Shown here in pieces: positions 1 through 10,590 of a stretch of 64,000 nucleotides of DNA (the first letter of the stretch is position 1; each line of letters starts with the position of its first letter). The stretch covers positions 7,780,001 through 7,844,000 of the forward strand of contig NC_092579.1 of the NCBI RefSeq assembly GCF_037975245.1. Reading direction: 5' to 3'. The notes beneath the pieces are model-generated. The model did not search any database. It saw only the letters and a program-made list of their open reading frames with translations, and was not told where the DNA came from. The DNA is from Apostichopus japonicus (lineage: Eukaryota; Echinodermata; Holothuroidea; Aspidochirotida; Stichopodidae). The translations under genes were made by a program, and so were the position numbers.

Positions 1-2409
1 GCTTTCATCAGCTGCTGCCTGCTGATCGGTGCACGGACATGGCGGTAGATCACCAATGTTAGCAGATCGCAACCAGGAGGAACACATTGTGCTGTCAATC
101 ACGTTGTCGTCAGAACGTTTTGAGGTACCACCAATGCCCCCAGGATCATAGGCATCAACGGTCCCGCCTCCGGGAGATCCAACGAGTATATTACCATCGG
201 ATCCATAACAACACTGTTGTCTACTTCCTCCTGATCCTGATCGATAACACGACGAAGCTCCCGGGTGATAATATTCAAGAGATGGGTTTTCGTCAGGTTC
301 AAAGCCTCCATAAGCTTCTGCCTGCTGATCGGTGCAAGGACATGGCGGTAGATCATCAACGTTAGTAGATTGCAACCAGGAGGAACACATTGTGCTGTCA
401 ATCAATTTCAAATGTACGCTGGATAGAAGGTGATACAGAAGCTTGTCATTTGATCGCAAGGTAATCACTGCCGACGATAGACCAAACGAACTAAGTCCAT
501 CCAAACTTTCCGTTGGTATTTCCGATGGCATGAAACTAAAAATACCTACGTTTTTAACCCTGCCTGAAATTTTAATATCATCTGACCAAATAAGTCCTTG
601 GTCTTGACCGATTCCTTCAATGGCGACTTGAATTGAAATAGCAACGTATTTCACTTCAAACAGGTTGGTTGGATCCCAATCAATGATAATTTCTTTTTCT
701 TTTGTAAAATCAATGTTACCTTCAATTTCATCTGATTGCAAAACATTGACTGTAGCAGGAAGGACATCTTGGGGAAGAATGTAAACATTTCCCCTGAAAG
801 GAAAAGTTTCTTTGTTGTCAACGGACACGTCCACGGTAACGTATGATAGCTGTTGAAACCTCGGAGTAGTGCAAATAATAGTGTAGGCATCAATTACATA
901 ACCGCGTACTTCAATCTCTCTGTTATCTTCATTGAATCGGCAAAATACATTTGTAGTATGTACTTCATTACTTTCAAGACATGGAAGCGTGACAGTGAGT
1001 TGTTCTCCGCCAACCTCTCGCAAAAAGAAGGGTTCAATGTTTAGGAGGCGTTCGTCATTTGGAAGGAAGAGTCCAGCTGAATAGCCATAAGTCTCGGCTT
1101 GTTCATATCCATAAACTACAACAGAAAACGGAGATCCATCGATGTACGAGCTTTGTTCTACGAAAAAGACCCCTTCTCCCTTTGGAACCTCTACCGTATA
1201 TACATCATATGGTGTACCGGCTATGCTATGATGGATATGACTGCTATCTTGTAAAATAGGTTCACCGTTCACAAGAATGGTCTCCGACTCATTAGATTTG
1301 ACTATTATATTGAGAAAATTAAAGAATCCTTCACTGTCTCCGCCAGATTTTGGAGGAGTAGAAAATCCAAAGATGTAGCTGAATTGTTCTTCAGAAGGAA
1401 CCTGAATGATTGAAGGGTCAACAATATTTTGGTTAATTGTTCTTAAAAGCTGCAAGACAGAAATTGGCTGATTTGAGGTGATGACCCCACTCCCATGAAG
1501 CTCGCCTTGCCAAAATTCCCCGACTTGCATTGTTACCGGTTCGATACCGGGAATGGTTACTTCTGAATTTTCGTAATAGGTGTGAATAACATACACTGAT
1601 CGGTCATCAGCGGATCCTGTTGCAGTGTAAATATATGAGCTACTCCAGCTTTCCACCGGTACCACTTGCTCCGAAAGCGTATCACAATTTGATCCCTGCG
1701 TAGATGCACATATGTGACCAGTAAAGAGTGCAAGTGGCTTATCGCTTTCAATTACACTGCCCCCAATATATTCGGCATTGGAATCGCTCACTAGTTGTAT
1801 TACTTCATGTTCGTGGATCGTCAGTTGAATCGTTTCGCCACTCAGGTAAGAGGTGTCACCGATAGTGACTCCTGCGGTAAGGACGATCCTTACGGCAGTT
1901 TCATCTTCCACGCCTACAATAGCAAAGAGACTCGGCCAGATATTGTTACTATCATGGCTCATTGCTACGTAAGATAGTCCAAGATTGTTCACTGGAATAG
2001 CCAAGAAAGCATCAGTTGTGAACGGCGCGTAGTTAAGACCGTAAACAGACACATCGCTGGTAGCAATCACTTCAATGACTTTGTCACTATGTTCTGAGGT
2101 TACACCTAGTAGTAATTCGGTCGGAATATTGATTCGCTTCGAGCTTCTCGCATCCAGAACAAATGTTGTTAGGTACGGCCCATCAATGCCAGAATACTTG
2201 CTGCTTATCGTGACTGATGTTGATTGATCGCTGAATGCAACAACGATCAGAGAGAGTTCAGTCGTTAATGGGCTGTTATCATAGTTGCCTGTAAATGCTA
2301 TCACAAAATGGCGTCCTCGGGTGATACCAGCACAAATGGCTGCATTCCCATCAACTTGGAAGACTAGGTTGACAAGAATGAATATGATAATGACAAGTCT
2401 GTTCGCCAT
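1..2409 (-). CDS. Gene 1: IgGFc-binding-domain / AMOP membrane receptor, partial (3' end beyond window)
   Basis: I read an open frame of 803 codons on the minus strand from ATG at 2409 to the window edge with no stop. It begins with a hydrophobic signal peptide (MANRLVIIIFILVNLVFQVDG), followed by a Cys-containing IgGFc-binding N-terminal region (TRGRHFV, then LSLIVVAFSDQ) to about residue 600. An AMOP domain follows from about residue 675 (CSSWLQS, PPCPCTDQQA, QQCCYGSDGN). By comparison with gene 3 the missing part should be VWD, sushi and a transmembrane helix. The ATG lies just after a good 3' splice site (pyrimidine tract plus ACAG ending at 2415), so a separate leader exon is expected. 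It is much closer to gene 3 than to gene 2. The AMOP segment is repeated in frame after 101 residues (second copy from about residue 776), and the first copy lacks its C-terminal half. Probable role: extracellular or cell-surface recognition; ligand unknown. Confidence 0.85.
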   Translation of the reverse strand, partial: MANRLVIIIFILVNLVFQVDGNAAICAGITRGRHFVIAFTGNYDNSPLTTELSLIVVAFSDQSTSVTISSKYSGIDGPYLTTFVLDARSSKRINIPTELLLGVTSEHSDKVIEVIATSDVSVYGLNYAPFTTDAFLAIPVNNLGLSYVAMSHDSNNIWPSLFAIVGVEDETAVRIVLTAGVTIGDTSYLSGETIQLTIHEHEVIQLVSDSNAEYIGGSVIESDKPLALFTGHICASTQGSNCDTLSEQVVPVESWSSSYIYTATGSADDRSVYVIHTYYENSEVTIPGIEPVTMQVGEFWQGELHGSGVITSNQPISVLQLLRTINQNIVDPSIIQVPSEEQFSYIFGFSTPPKSGGDSEGFFNFLNIIVKSNESETILVNGEPILQDSSHIHHSIAGTPYDVYTVEVPKGEGVFFVEQSSYIDGSPFSVVVYGYEQAETYGYSAGLFLPNDERLLNIEPFFLREVGGEQLTVTLPCLESNEVHTTNVFCRFNEDNREIEVRGYVIDAYTIICTTPRFQQLSYVTVDVSVDNKETFPFRGNVYILPQDVLPATVNVLQSDEIEGNIDFTKEKEIIIDWDPTNLFEVKYVAISIQVAIEGIGQDQGLIWSDDIKISGRVKNVGIFSFMPSEIPTESLDGLSSFGLSSAVITLRSNDKLLYHLLSSVHLKLIDSTMCSSWLQSTNVDDLPPCPCTDQQAEAYGGFEPDENPSLEYYHPGASSCYRSGSGGSRQQCCYGSDGNILVGSPGGGTVDAYDPGGIGGTSKRSDDNVIDSTMCSSWLRSANIGDLPPCPCTDQQAAADES
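82..387 (-). repeat. 303-bp in-frame tandem duplication inside the AMOP region of gene 1
   Basis: The minus-strand segment coding CSSWLQSTNVDDLPPCPCTD starts at 387, and a near copy coding CSSWLRSANIGDLPPCPCTD starts at 84. The offset is 303 bp (101 codons), so frame is kept. The first copy runs through the CCYGSDGN part and then jumps to IDSTMCSSW before reaching the FWFDVLPFIACC half that genes 2 and 3 have. The copies differ at a few bases, so they are not identical. Confidence 0.8.
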
Positions 2410-3138
<729 letters not shown>

Positions 3139-3228
3139 ACGAAAATCCACGTTTACTCCAAAAGAAAATATTATTATTAGAGAAAACCAGAGAAATAAGA
3201 TATGACTCATAATTGACAAATAAGGAGT

Positions 3229-3287
3229 AAGTTTTAGAAAATATATTGGAATTTTCGGTCCCCCTGGGACCTTCGTCAGCAATACTT
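3229..3287 (-). ncRNA. Hammerhead-ribozyme-like sequence, left Penelope copy
   Basis: This is the mirror image of the motif at 6090-6148 and lies downstream of the ORF stop on the minus strand. It shows CTGACGA, a 6-bp hairpin (GGTCCC/GGGACC) and GAAA, with flanks able to form a stem I. See the right copy for details and weaknesses. Confidence 0.45.
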
Positions 3288-3419
3288 GGCAGTCGAATGA
3301 GAAGTACAAAATGTGACACAATGAAAGTATGACGCTAGATAAGTGTAAGTTGCAATGATGGAATTAAAACCAAATAAACCATGACTATACAGGAAGCGGA
3401 TTAAGGAGCAAAGAACGGA

Positions 3420-4697
3420 TTACATATGCTTGTAGAACTGGTAGTTGTTAAGGGGTCCCAAGTCTTTGTTGAGGCCGGTGATGTGAGACTTAATACGAAA
3501 GATCCAATCGATTTCTTTACGTTTACGTTCAGTAGTTGATTTGAAGTTCGAGGCAATTAAAATACATTTTAGGTTTTTTAGAGAATGACCATGAAGATTG
3601 AAATGTTCGGACACTGGGAATCCTGCAAAATTATCACGAACAGATTTTTTGTGATTATTAAAACGTAAGCGGAATCGGGAGCCTGTTTCACCTACATAAT
3701 TGCCCTCTTTGCAAAGTACACAATAGAAAATGTAAATAACATTAATAGAATCACAAGAGAGGGAAGGGGGTCTAAGACTAAAGTCAACATTGGGAATCTT
3801 GACCACGGTGCCTGGGGTAATATGGGGGCATATTTGGCATCTAGGTTTACCGCAAGGAAAATTGCCTGCGGAGGTGGAAACTGAGCGGGGGAGTCTGGGG
3901 GAAGTGAGAAGAAATTTAAGGTTGGGGGGTTGACGAAATGCTAGCATGGGGGGTACCTTAAACGATTCTCCTACAGACTGATCGTCTTGAAATACAGCAA
4001 AATCCTGTTTGATGGAGCGAATGAAAGATTTGATGAGGGGGTTGTAACTGGTAACGAACGGAATGCGTGTGTTGGGACTTTTAGACTTGTATTTTAATAA
4101 GTCCTTACGGCTCAACTTGTCGGCCCTGGAAATACCCTGTCTAATTAAGTGAAGGGGGTATCCGACGTTCAAGAAATAACCAGTTAATATGGATACCTGG
4201 TGTTTAAAATCACATGGGTTGGAGCAAATGCGTTTAAGTCTAAGGCATTGGCTGTAAACAATAGAACTCTTGAGATTATGTGGGTGAAAACTATTAAAGT
4301 GTAAATACATATGAATATCAGTGGGCTTATAATAGACTGAAGTGGTTAAGGAATTGCCATCCAACTTGACCAGAACATCTAGGAATGAAATTTGATGTTT
4401 GGAAACTTCGACAGAAAATTTAATGCTGTCATGAAAAGAATTAACATGATCAAAGAAAGACTTAAGAGATTCTTCACCATGTGGCCAGACAAAAAATATA
4501 TCGTCAATATATCTATAATAATGTGATGGCTTAAGAGGAGAAGTGGATAGCATTTCCTGTTCTAATTCGTGCATAAATATGTTGGCGTAACAAGGTGCCA
4601 TCTTAGTGCCCATAGCGGTACCATTGATTTGTAGATAATATTTCCCGTTAAAAGAGAAATAATTATTACTTAATATGAAACGTAAAATGGGACCAAG
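3420..4697 (-). CDS. Penelope-like RT / GIY-YIG endonuclease fragment (left copy)
   Basis: The frame is open from the palindrome centre and reads LGPILRFIL, then NNYFSFNGKYYLQING, TAMGTKMAPCYANIFM and YIDDIFFVW. YIDD is the RT catalytic motif C, at residues 35-38 counted from the Met at 4613. A Cys-rich CGKPRCQIC motif precedes the endonuclease. The GIY-YIG nuclease starts near residue 290 (INVIYIFYC) with NYVGETGSR near 305. Family knowledge: Penelope-like elements combine exactly this RT with a GIY-YIG nuclease and copy themselves by target-primed reverse transcription. The Met is internal; the true N terminus (RT fingers) is absent, so the fragment should be inactive on its own. Confidence 0.88.
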   Translation of the reverse strand, partial: LGPILRFILSNNYFSFNGKYYLQINGTAMGTKMAPCYANIFMHELEQEMLSTSPLKPSHYYRYIDDIFFVWPHGEESLKSFFDHVNSFHDSIKFSVEVSKHQISFLDVLVKLDGNSLTTSVYYKPTDIHMYLHFNSFHPHNLKSSIVYSQCLRLKRICSNPCDFKHQVSILTGYFLNVGYPLHLIRQGISRADKLSRKDLLKYKSKSPNTRIPFVTSYNPLIKSFIRSIKQDFAVFQDDQSVGESFKVPPMLAFRQPPNLKFLLTSPRLPRSVSTSAGNFPCGKPRCQICPHITPGTVVKIPNVDFSLRPPSLSCDSINVIYIFYCVLCKEGNYVGETGSRFRLRFNNHKKSVRDNFAGFPVSEHFNLHGHSLKNLKCILIASNFKSTTERKRKEIDWIFRIKSHITGLNKDLGPLNNYQFYKHM

Positions 4698-4700
4698 ATC

Positions 4701-5957
4701 ATATTAAGTAATAATTATTTCTCTTTTAACGGGAAATATTATCTACAAATCAATGGTACCGCTATGGGCACTAAGATGGCACCTTGTTACGCCAACATAT
4801 TTATGCACGAATTAGAACAGGAAATGCTATCCACTTCTCCTCTTAAGCCATCACATTATTATAGATATATTGACGATATATTTTTTGTCTGGCCACATGG
4901 TGAAGAATCTCTTAAGTCTTTCTTTGATCATGTTAATTCTTTTCATGACAGCATTAAATTTTCTGTCGAAGTTTCCAAACATCAAATTTCATTCCTAGAT
5001 GTTCTGGTCAAGTTGGATGGCAATTCCTTAACCACTTCAGTCTATTATAAGCCCACTGATATTCATATGTATTTACACTTTAATAGTTTTCACCCACATA
5101 ATCTCAAGAGTTCTATTGTTTACAGCCAATGCCTTAGACTTAAACGCATTTGCTCCAACCCATGTGATTTTAAACACCAGGTATCCATATTAACTGGTTA
5201 TTTCTTGAACGTCGGATACCCCCTTCACTTAATTAGACAGGGTATTTCCAGGGCCGACAAGTTGAGCCGTAAGGACTTATTAAAATACAAGTCTAAAAGT
5301 CCCAACACACGCATTCCGTTCGTTACCAGTTACAACCCCCTCATCAAATCTTTCATTCGCTCCATCAAACAGGATTTTGCTGTATTTCAAGACGATCAGT
5401 CTGTAGGAGAATCGTTTAAGGTACCCCCCATGCTAGCATTTCGTCAACCCCCCAACCTTAAATTTCTTCTCACTTCCCCCAGACTCCCCCGCTCAGTTTC
5501 CACCTCCGCAGGCAATTTTCCTTGCGGTAAACCTAGATGCCAAATATGCCCCCATATTACCCCAGGCACCGTGGTCAAGATTCCCAATGTTGACTTTAGT
5601 CTTAGACCCCCTTCCCTCTCTTGTGATTCTATTAATGTTATTTACATTTTCTATTGTGTACTTTGCAAAGAGGGCAATTATGTAGGTGAAACAGGCTCCC
5701 GATTCCGCTTACGTTTTAATAATCACAAAAAATCTGTTCGTGATAATTTTGCAGGATTCCCAGTGTCCGAACATTTCAATCTTCATGGTCATTCTCTAAA
5801 AAACCTAAAATGTATTTTAATTGCCTCGAACTTCAAATCAACTACTGAACGTAAACGTAAAGAAATCGATTGGATCTTTCGTATTAAGTCTCACATCACC
5901 GGCCTCAACAAAGACTTGGGACCCCTTAACAACTACCAGTTCTACAAGCATATGTAA
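4701..5957 (+). CDS. Penelope-like RT / GIY-YIG endonuclease fragment (right copy)
   Basis: Same protein as the left copy, on the plus strand. The first in-frame codons (ILSNNYFSFNG) begin one base after the arm boundary, so this copy has seven codons fewer than the left one. YIDD and GIY-YIG/YVGET motifs are intact and there is no frameshift or stop up to 5957. A complete lesion-free frame in both copies points to recent insertion. The missing N-terminal RT part makes an autonomous role unlikely. Confidence 0.88.
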   Translation: MLSNNYFSFNGKYYLQINGTAMGTKMAPCYANIFMHELEQEMLSTSPLKPSHYYRYIDDIFFVWPHGEESLKSFFDHVNSFHDSIKFSVEVSKHQISFLDVLVKLDGNSLTTSVYYKPTDIHMYLHFNSFHPHNLKSSIVYSQCLRLKRICSNPCDFKHQVSILTGYFLNVGYPLHLIRQGISRADKLSRKDLLKYKSKSPNTRIPFVTSYNPLIKSFIRSIKQDFAVFQDDQSVGESFKVPPMLAFRQPPNLKFLLTSPRLPRSVSTSAGNFPCGKPRCQICPHITPGTVVKIPNVDFSLRPPSLSCDSINVIYIFYCVLCKEGNYVGETGSRFRLRFNNHKKSVRDNFAGFPVSEHFNLHGHSLKNLKCILIASNFKSTTERKRKEIDWIFRIKSHITGLNKDLGPLNNYQFYKHM

Positions 5958-6089
5958 TCCGTTCTTTGCTCCTTAATCCGCTTCCTGTATAGTCATGGTT
6001 TATTTGGTTTTAATTCCATCATTGCAACTTACACTTATCTAGCGTCATACTTTCATTGTGTCACATTTTGTACTTCTCATTCGACTGCC

Positions 6090-6148
6090 AAGTATTGCTG
6101 ACGAAGGTCCCAGGGGGACCGAAAATTCCAATATATTTTCTAAAACTT
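6090..6148 (+). ncRNA. Hammerhead-ribozyme-like sequence, right Penelope copy
   Basis: Conserved core residues are present in order: CTGACGA (6098-6104), a 6-bp hairpin GGTCCC-AGG-GGGACC (6106-6120), GAAA (6121-6124) and a possible TC cleavage dinucleotide ending at 6140. The flanks AAGTATTG (6090-6097) and TAAAACTT (6141-6148) pair over 8 positions with one A/A mismatch and one G-U, giving stem I. Weak points: an extra A (6105) between the core and stem II, and a stem III of only about two pairs with a large loop. Hammerhead ribozymes are known in the terminal repeats of Penelope-like elements, often with a minimal stem III, so the position 130 bp after the ORF fits. Confidence 0.5.
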
Positions 6149-7340
6149 ACTCCTTATTTGTCAATTATGAGTCATATCTTATTTCTCTGGTTTTCTCTAA
6201 TAATAATATATATATATATATATATACTGCCGATTCAACAATATAAAATGCCGATTCATCACCTTTAGTTTAGTTTACGTCCGGTTATTTTACAAAACGG
6301 GTATTGAACGATTAACAAAGTCGATGAATGCACAATGCTAAACATATCTCATTTTGAAGCCTTAATACACTATTACATTGTACAAGCGGCGTACCACAGT
6401 AATATTAGGTCAATATTTCACCTCTAATTTACGTTTTTCTAACAGCCTAAAGGGGTTACCACAAACCTGCACGCCGTTGCTGTTAAGAGAGAGAGAGTGC
6501 ATGAACCTGCTTAGCCTTTCCTTTCTGAATCATTTAAAGTTCACGAGAAAGCAAAATCGATAGAAATTAGCAACCGCCATGTTGTAAATGACTGAGCCTA
6601 CTTGGTTTTCCTTCCGCCATGGACGGCGGTGTTAGTGAATCTACACGACAGTCAATGCTTAGCAAAGAACAACTGAAATCGCTTGGTTACAGTGTACTGA
6701 TACTGTGTCACAACTTAATTGCTAACAATATGCACATGCTAGTCATAAACATAACCCTTGTCACATGTGTATGTGAAAACATAACATTTTGAAGCCCTAT
6801 CATACATTTCATTACAGACACGACGTAGTCGATCTCTCGATGGCTCGTTTTTGTTACTATTGTATAGGGATTGATCACACAACCATTACGATTTAGTTTA
6901 CATCCAAACTTAAATTCGCATTCGCTGAGGTCGAGCGAATGAAAAACTACAAAAAAAAAACACAAAACAAACATCCAAACAAACAAACAAACCATAAAGC
7001 AAATGAGAAACTCATCAAGAAATCTAGGAAAGAAACAAGTAAGAATCCGATTAATGTTTGAAATCAATACAATAACAAAGATGGGGACAAATTTGTTTAC
7101 TGGAAAAGATTGTTTAGGCCATCGAGATTGAACGCATAGGCCTAATGGGTTTTTTCTTCATTTGTTCACTGTAGCATATAACCTTCTCCCTAGTTACAAT
7201 CTGTAACAACATTAATTTAATATAAATAGTTTTGCCTCTCATTTGTTTACGTTTATGACTGCATTCAGATAATGATGAATGTGAAACATCAGAAGTTTAT
7301 ATAATGGATACTATACACTAATTTTCGATTGCAAGCTTAC

Positions 7341-7412
7341 CTGAGATGTGAACACGATAGGATTGGTAGACAGTTTCCTTTTCACCGATGTTGTACCTTA
7401 GACAACCTGATG
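7341..7412 (-). other. Candidate non-coding leader exon of gene 1
   Basis: On the minus strand an exon-like stretch ends in CATCTCAG followed by GTAAGC at 7340, a consensus 5' splice site. Its body (AGGTTGTC, then GGTACAACATCGGTG) resembles the leader exons proposed for the pseudogene (21287-21358) and gene 3 (27861-27937). The implied intron is 2415-7340, and the Penelope pair lies inside it. The 5' boundary is a guess. No transcript evidence. Confidence 0.4.
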
Positions 7413-10400
7413 TGCGTGATAGTTTTCGTCAGCTCAAAAAGACAGTTGGGCGTAATAAAGAAAGGACTGGCATTTGCACAGTACTCCTAGATGCATCAGC
7501 TTATGTATCACACTCGAACTATTTTAATGTCACACTTGGTTTGCTTGTCTCGCTGTTGCGAAAGACTCGAAGAGTATGCCCCTGGTTCTTCGACAATGAT
7601 GGCACCAGGCCAAGATAACCAACAATTTAAGCATACCCTGGGTATCAAAAAAATATATTTGCAAAGTGATCCACTCTCATTATTAGCCTCCTACGAATTG
7701 GAACTGATTATATGAACATGAAGAGGGTGCATAGACAAACATGGGACAGATGTATCTATCTTATAGTTGCTGGTATAGGTGTATCAATGTTTGTATTTAC
7801 AGTGTGCATATTTGAGACGTATGTTGTTTCATGTGAGTAACATTAACATGATCAATTTTTGGAATTGATTGAGCTGAGACATTTAACATAATATCTAAAA
7901 TTCACTCATCCCCTTGAGATCTATCATATCAACGTCCGAGTTAAATGCACCGAGCCGTCTACATGTGACGAGAACTGCAACTAACAAGGATAAAAAAGCG
8001 GCAGTTATTTGAAAATTTCGCTGTGACGGAATCAGTTTTGCTGGACATTATTACGCGCACTTAGATGCATGCTATATTCATTTTAATTTTGCGAACGTCA
8101 TCGTGTGCATTACTTTGTGTGCTAAGTGAGCAAGATACTGATAAGACTTGGATAAGCTCAAACAAGCACTGATGATTATAAGAGGCAGTTAAGAAATTGG
8201 TTAATGAACGTACTGCGGAGTATATTATTTGATTTCATTCATCGTCAGTATAGAGTATTAAAGTTCACCCCGTTCATTCACTTATCTTGCATTGGAACTA
8301 CCCCTTGTTAGATAAAATAACCGATTTAAATTTATGTACCATAATCATGTAAAGGGAATAAAGAAATAATTCATTGGTATATCAGTAATATTTTTATTTA
8401 GCTTTTTCGCCTTTTCTAGGAGTACAAAGTTTGTTGCAATTAAGATGTTGTTCGAACCTTCCGCACCGAATTTATGCAATTCTTTCTCATTTCGCGACTA
8501 TTCTGTTGTCTGGTACTGTCAGATCACATTTTAAAGTAGTGGACTGCATGAACAGTGTGAAGTTAGAAACTATTTCTTATTGATGTCCAGTACGTCTGTT
8601 ATGATGCTCCACCTTAATTTAATTTGATAATAGCATTCTAATATGGGTAGAATATAGATATAAATAAACACTTTCACTTTGCGTGTTATGGTACACCTCA
8701 CATGGTGATAGTGCAACTGCTACTCGTACATTGAAACATACTAATATGTGTAATTAAAGTATGTTGTGGCGAGTTAAAAGTATATAAAATATCAAATGCG
8801 CATGTTCTCTAACTTTGGGTAAATCATGACTAGAACTGTTTGCTGAAAGTGTAACCTTTAATGTGATCTCGATATTCCCACTTGTAGTCAAACACTTATT
8901 AATTTCGTCAGGGTAAACTGCACAGCACATTTGTTTACAATATGGCAATTCTGACACAGATATAGAAGGGAGACTAAGTGACAGAAAGTTTAGTCTTTTT
9001 ATGCAATAACACAAAAGAAAAGAAGTCTTTGAGAGTCAGTGATGAGTCTTTAATTATTTCGGTTCTTCTAAGGTATAATTGAGCTTTAAAATATGATAGA
9101 TTTATGGAAAGTTCCTTTTACACTAAACTGATGAGACGAAGGCTCCTCAGTGGAAGCCTAAAGTTTAATGTTAATCCTTTGTTTTGGAAACTTCTAATAA
9201 CTGACCTCTTTTGTTTTCATAGAGCACACTTGTATGAAATTCAATTTGTCTTTGAATGTGTGTTATATATTATACACATATTCTTTGAGAACATAAAAGT
9301 CGTAAGTTTTCTTATTGACTTTTGCGATGCATCTGCGTAATTGACTTCCAAAGTTAGACTAAGTAGTTCAGCCACTTAATGTATGAGTATTAGATGTTTA
9401 AAGGGACATCCAAAACATGAAAGAGGTACAGTATTACAACCAGCACTAACTATTATTGGCTTTTAAATGGTATACAATATATCAACACTATATAAAACTT
9501 AATTGTGTGCTTAAAATCATACCTTAAGTAAACCACGTAAACAAAAAACAAAATGGTTCTATGTTAAATTGTAAAATGGTTCCCCAAACAAAAACAAAAC
9601 AAGGAAACAAATACAGAAACCTAAACATATTACAGTCACAGCTTACGATATTTGAACTTATAGTGCATATTTAGGTAAAAGTCTCACAAACCAGAGTTTT
9701 CTAACAGCTGAGAGAGACATATGTACTCATCATGTGATATTTTGCGTAATATATTTCTACCTCACGATAATTGCATGCCTCTTAATGTGATGGGCTATGT
9801 TTTGATATGATGCAGTTATAAGTTCATTTAAATGCACAACTCAATCGATAATTTCAAGATTCAGTTTACATATATAGGGGATTTCATAGTTTACTTTAGA
9901 TTGTTATCGTTCAAAGTGACCGTAGTACCAAGATCAGCACACATACCTGTGAAAAATCACACCAGGAGAACAGAGAAAGAAATATAATGATACTGGATTT
10001 CATTTTATTCTTTGGTGACCTACACATAAGTATATTGCCTGTCTGAGTAATCATAAACCAACGTCATAATCATATCACATGTTTCTGCCATCATATTGTT
10101 GTTTGAGAAATTGGTTGGAAGATTTGTAAGTTGATGTTTATGATGTCTCAGTCTGATGTTGTCATAATATAGTCCGTGACATGATTTAAAGATAAGGTAC
10201 CTGAAAACATACCCCCTTAATATTCCCCCCACCCCAGATGCCATTAAACTTATACCATAGGAGTAAGAGTATATATCTCCATGATGAGATTGAGGGGAAA
10301 TATTTCAATTGTCTGTCTTGCGGATTACGCTATTGAACAACCCAAAATGCATTAACCAGAGCTGTTGTTCTTTGTGCACATACACGGATAAAAAAGAAGA

Positions 10401-10590
10401 AGGATAATGCAACTGTTACCGAATTTATATATAGATACACTAATATGTGAATAGTTGCTATAAAAGTCGAGTTGAAGTGAAAGTACTTGAATAATTGATA
10501 CTGCATTTCTACCTATCTCTATTTTGTGGACGATGAGAGTGATCAACTAGTGACATGAAGGACATTTAATCATGATTATTAATTTTAGAG
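7413..10590. other. Intergenic, between gene 1 leader and gene 2
   Basis: About 3.2 kb of AT-rich DNA with only short chance frames. TTTATT at 10004-10009 (AATAAA on the minus strand, about 580 bases after the gene 2 stop) is a possible polyadenylation signal for gene 2. I see no other gene, repeat or RNA here. Confidence 0.4.

Larger units (their letters stand above)
3170..6207. repeat. 3-kb near-perfect inverted repeat (palindrome) with 22-bp loop
   Basis: The coordinates mirror about 4688.5: the Met codons at 4613 and 4764, the stops at 3420 and 5957, and the outer TAATAATAATA words all sum to 9377. I saw no mismatch in the coding part, as the two translations are the same. Such a structure could form a very stable hairpin in single-stranded DNA or RNA. 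Confidence 0.9.
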
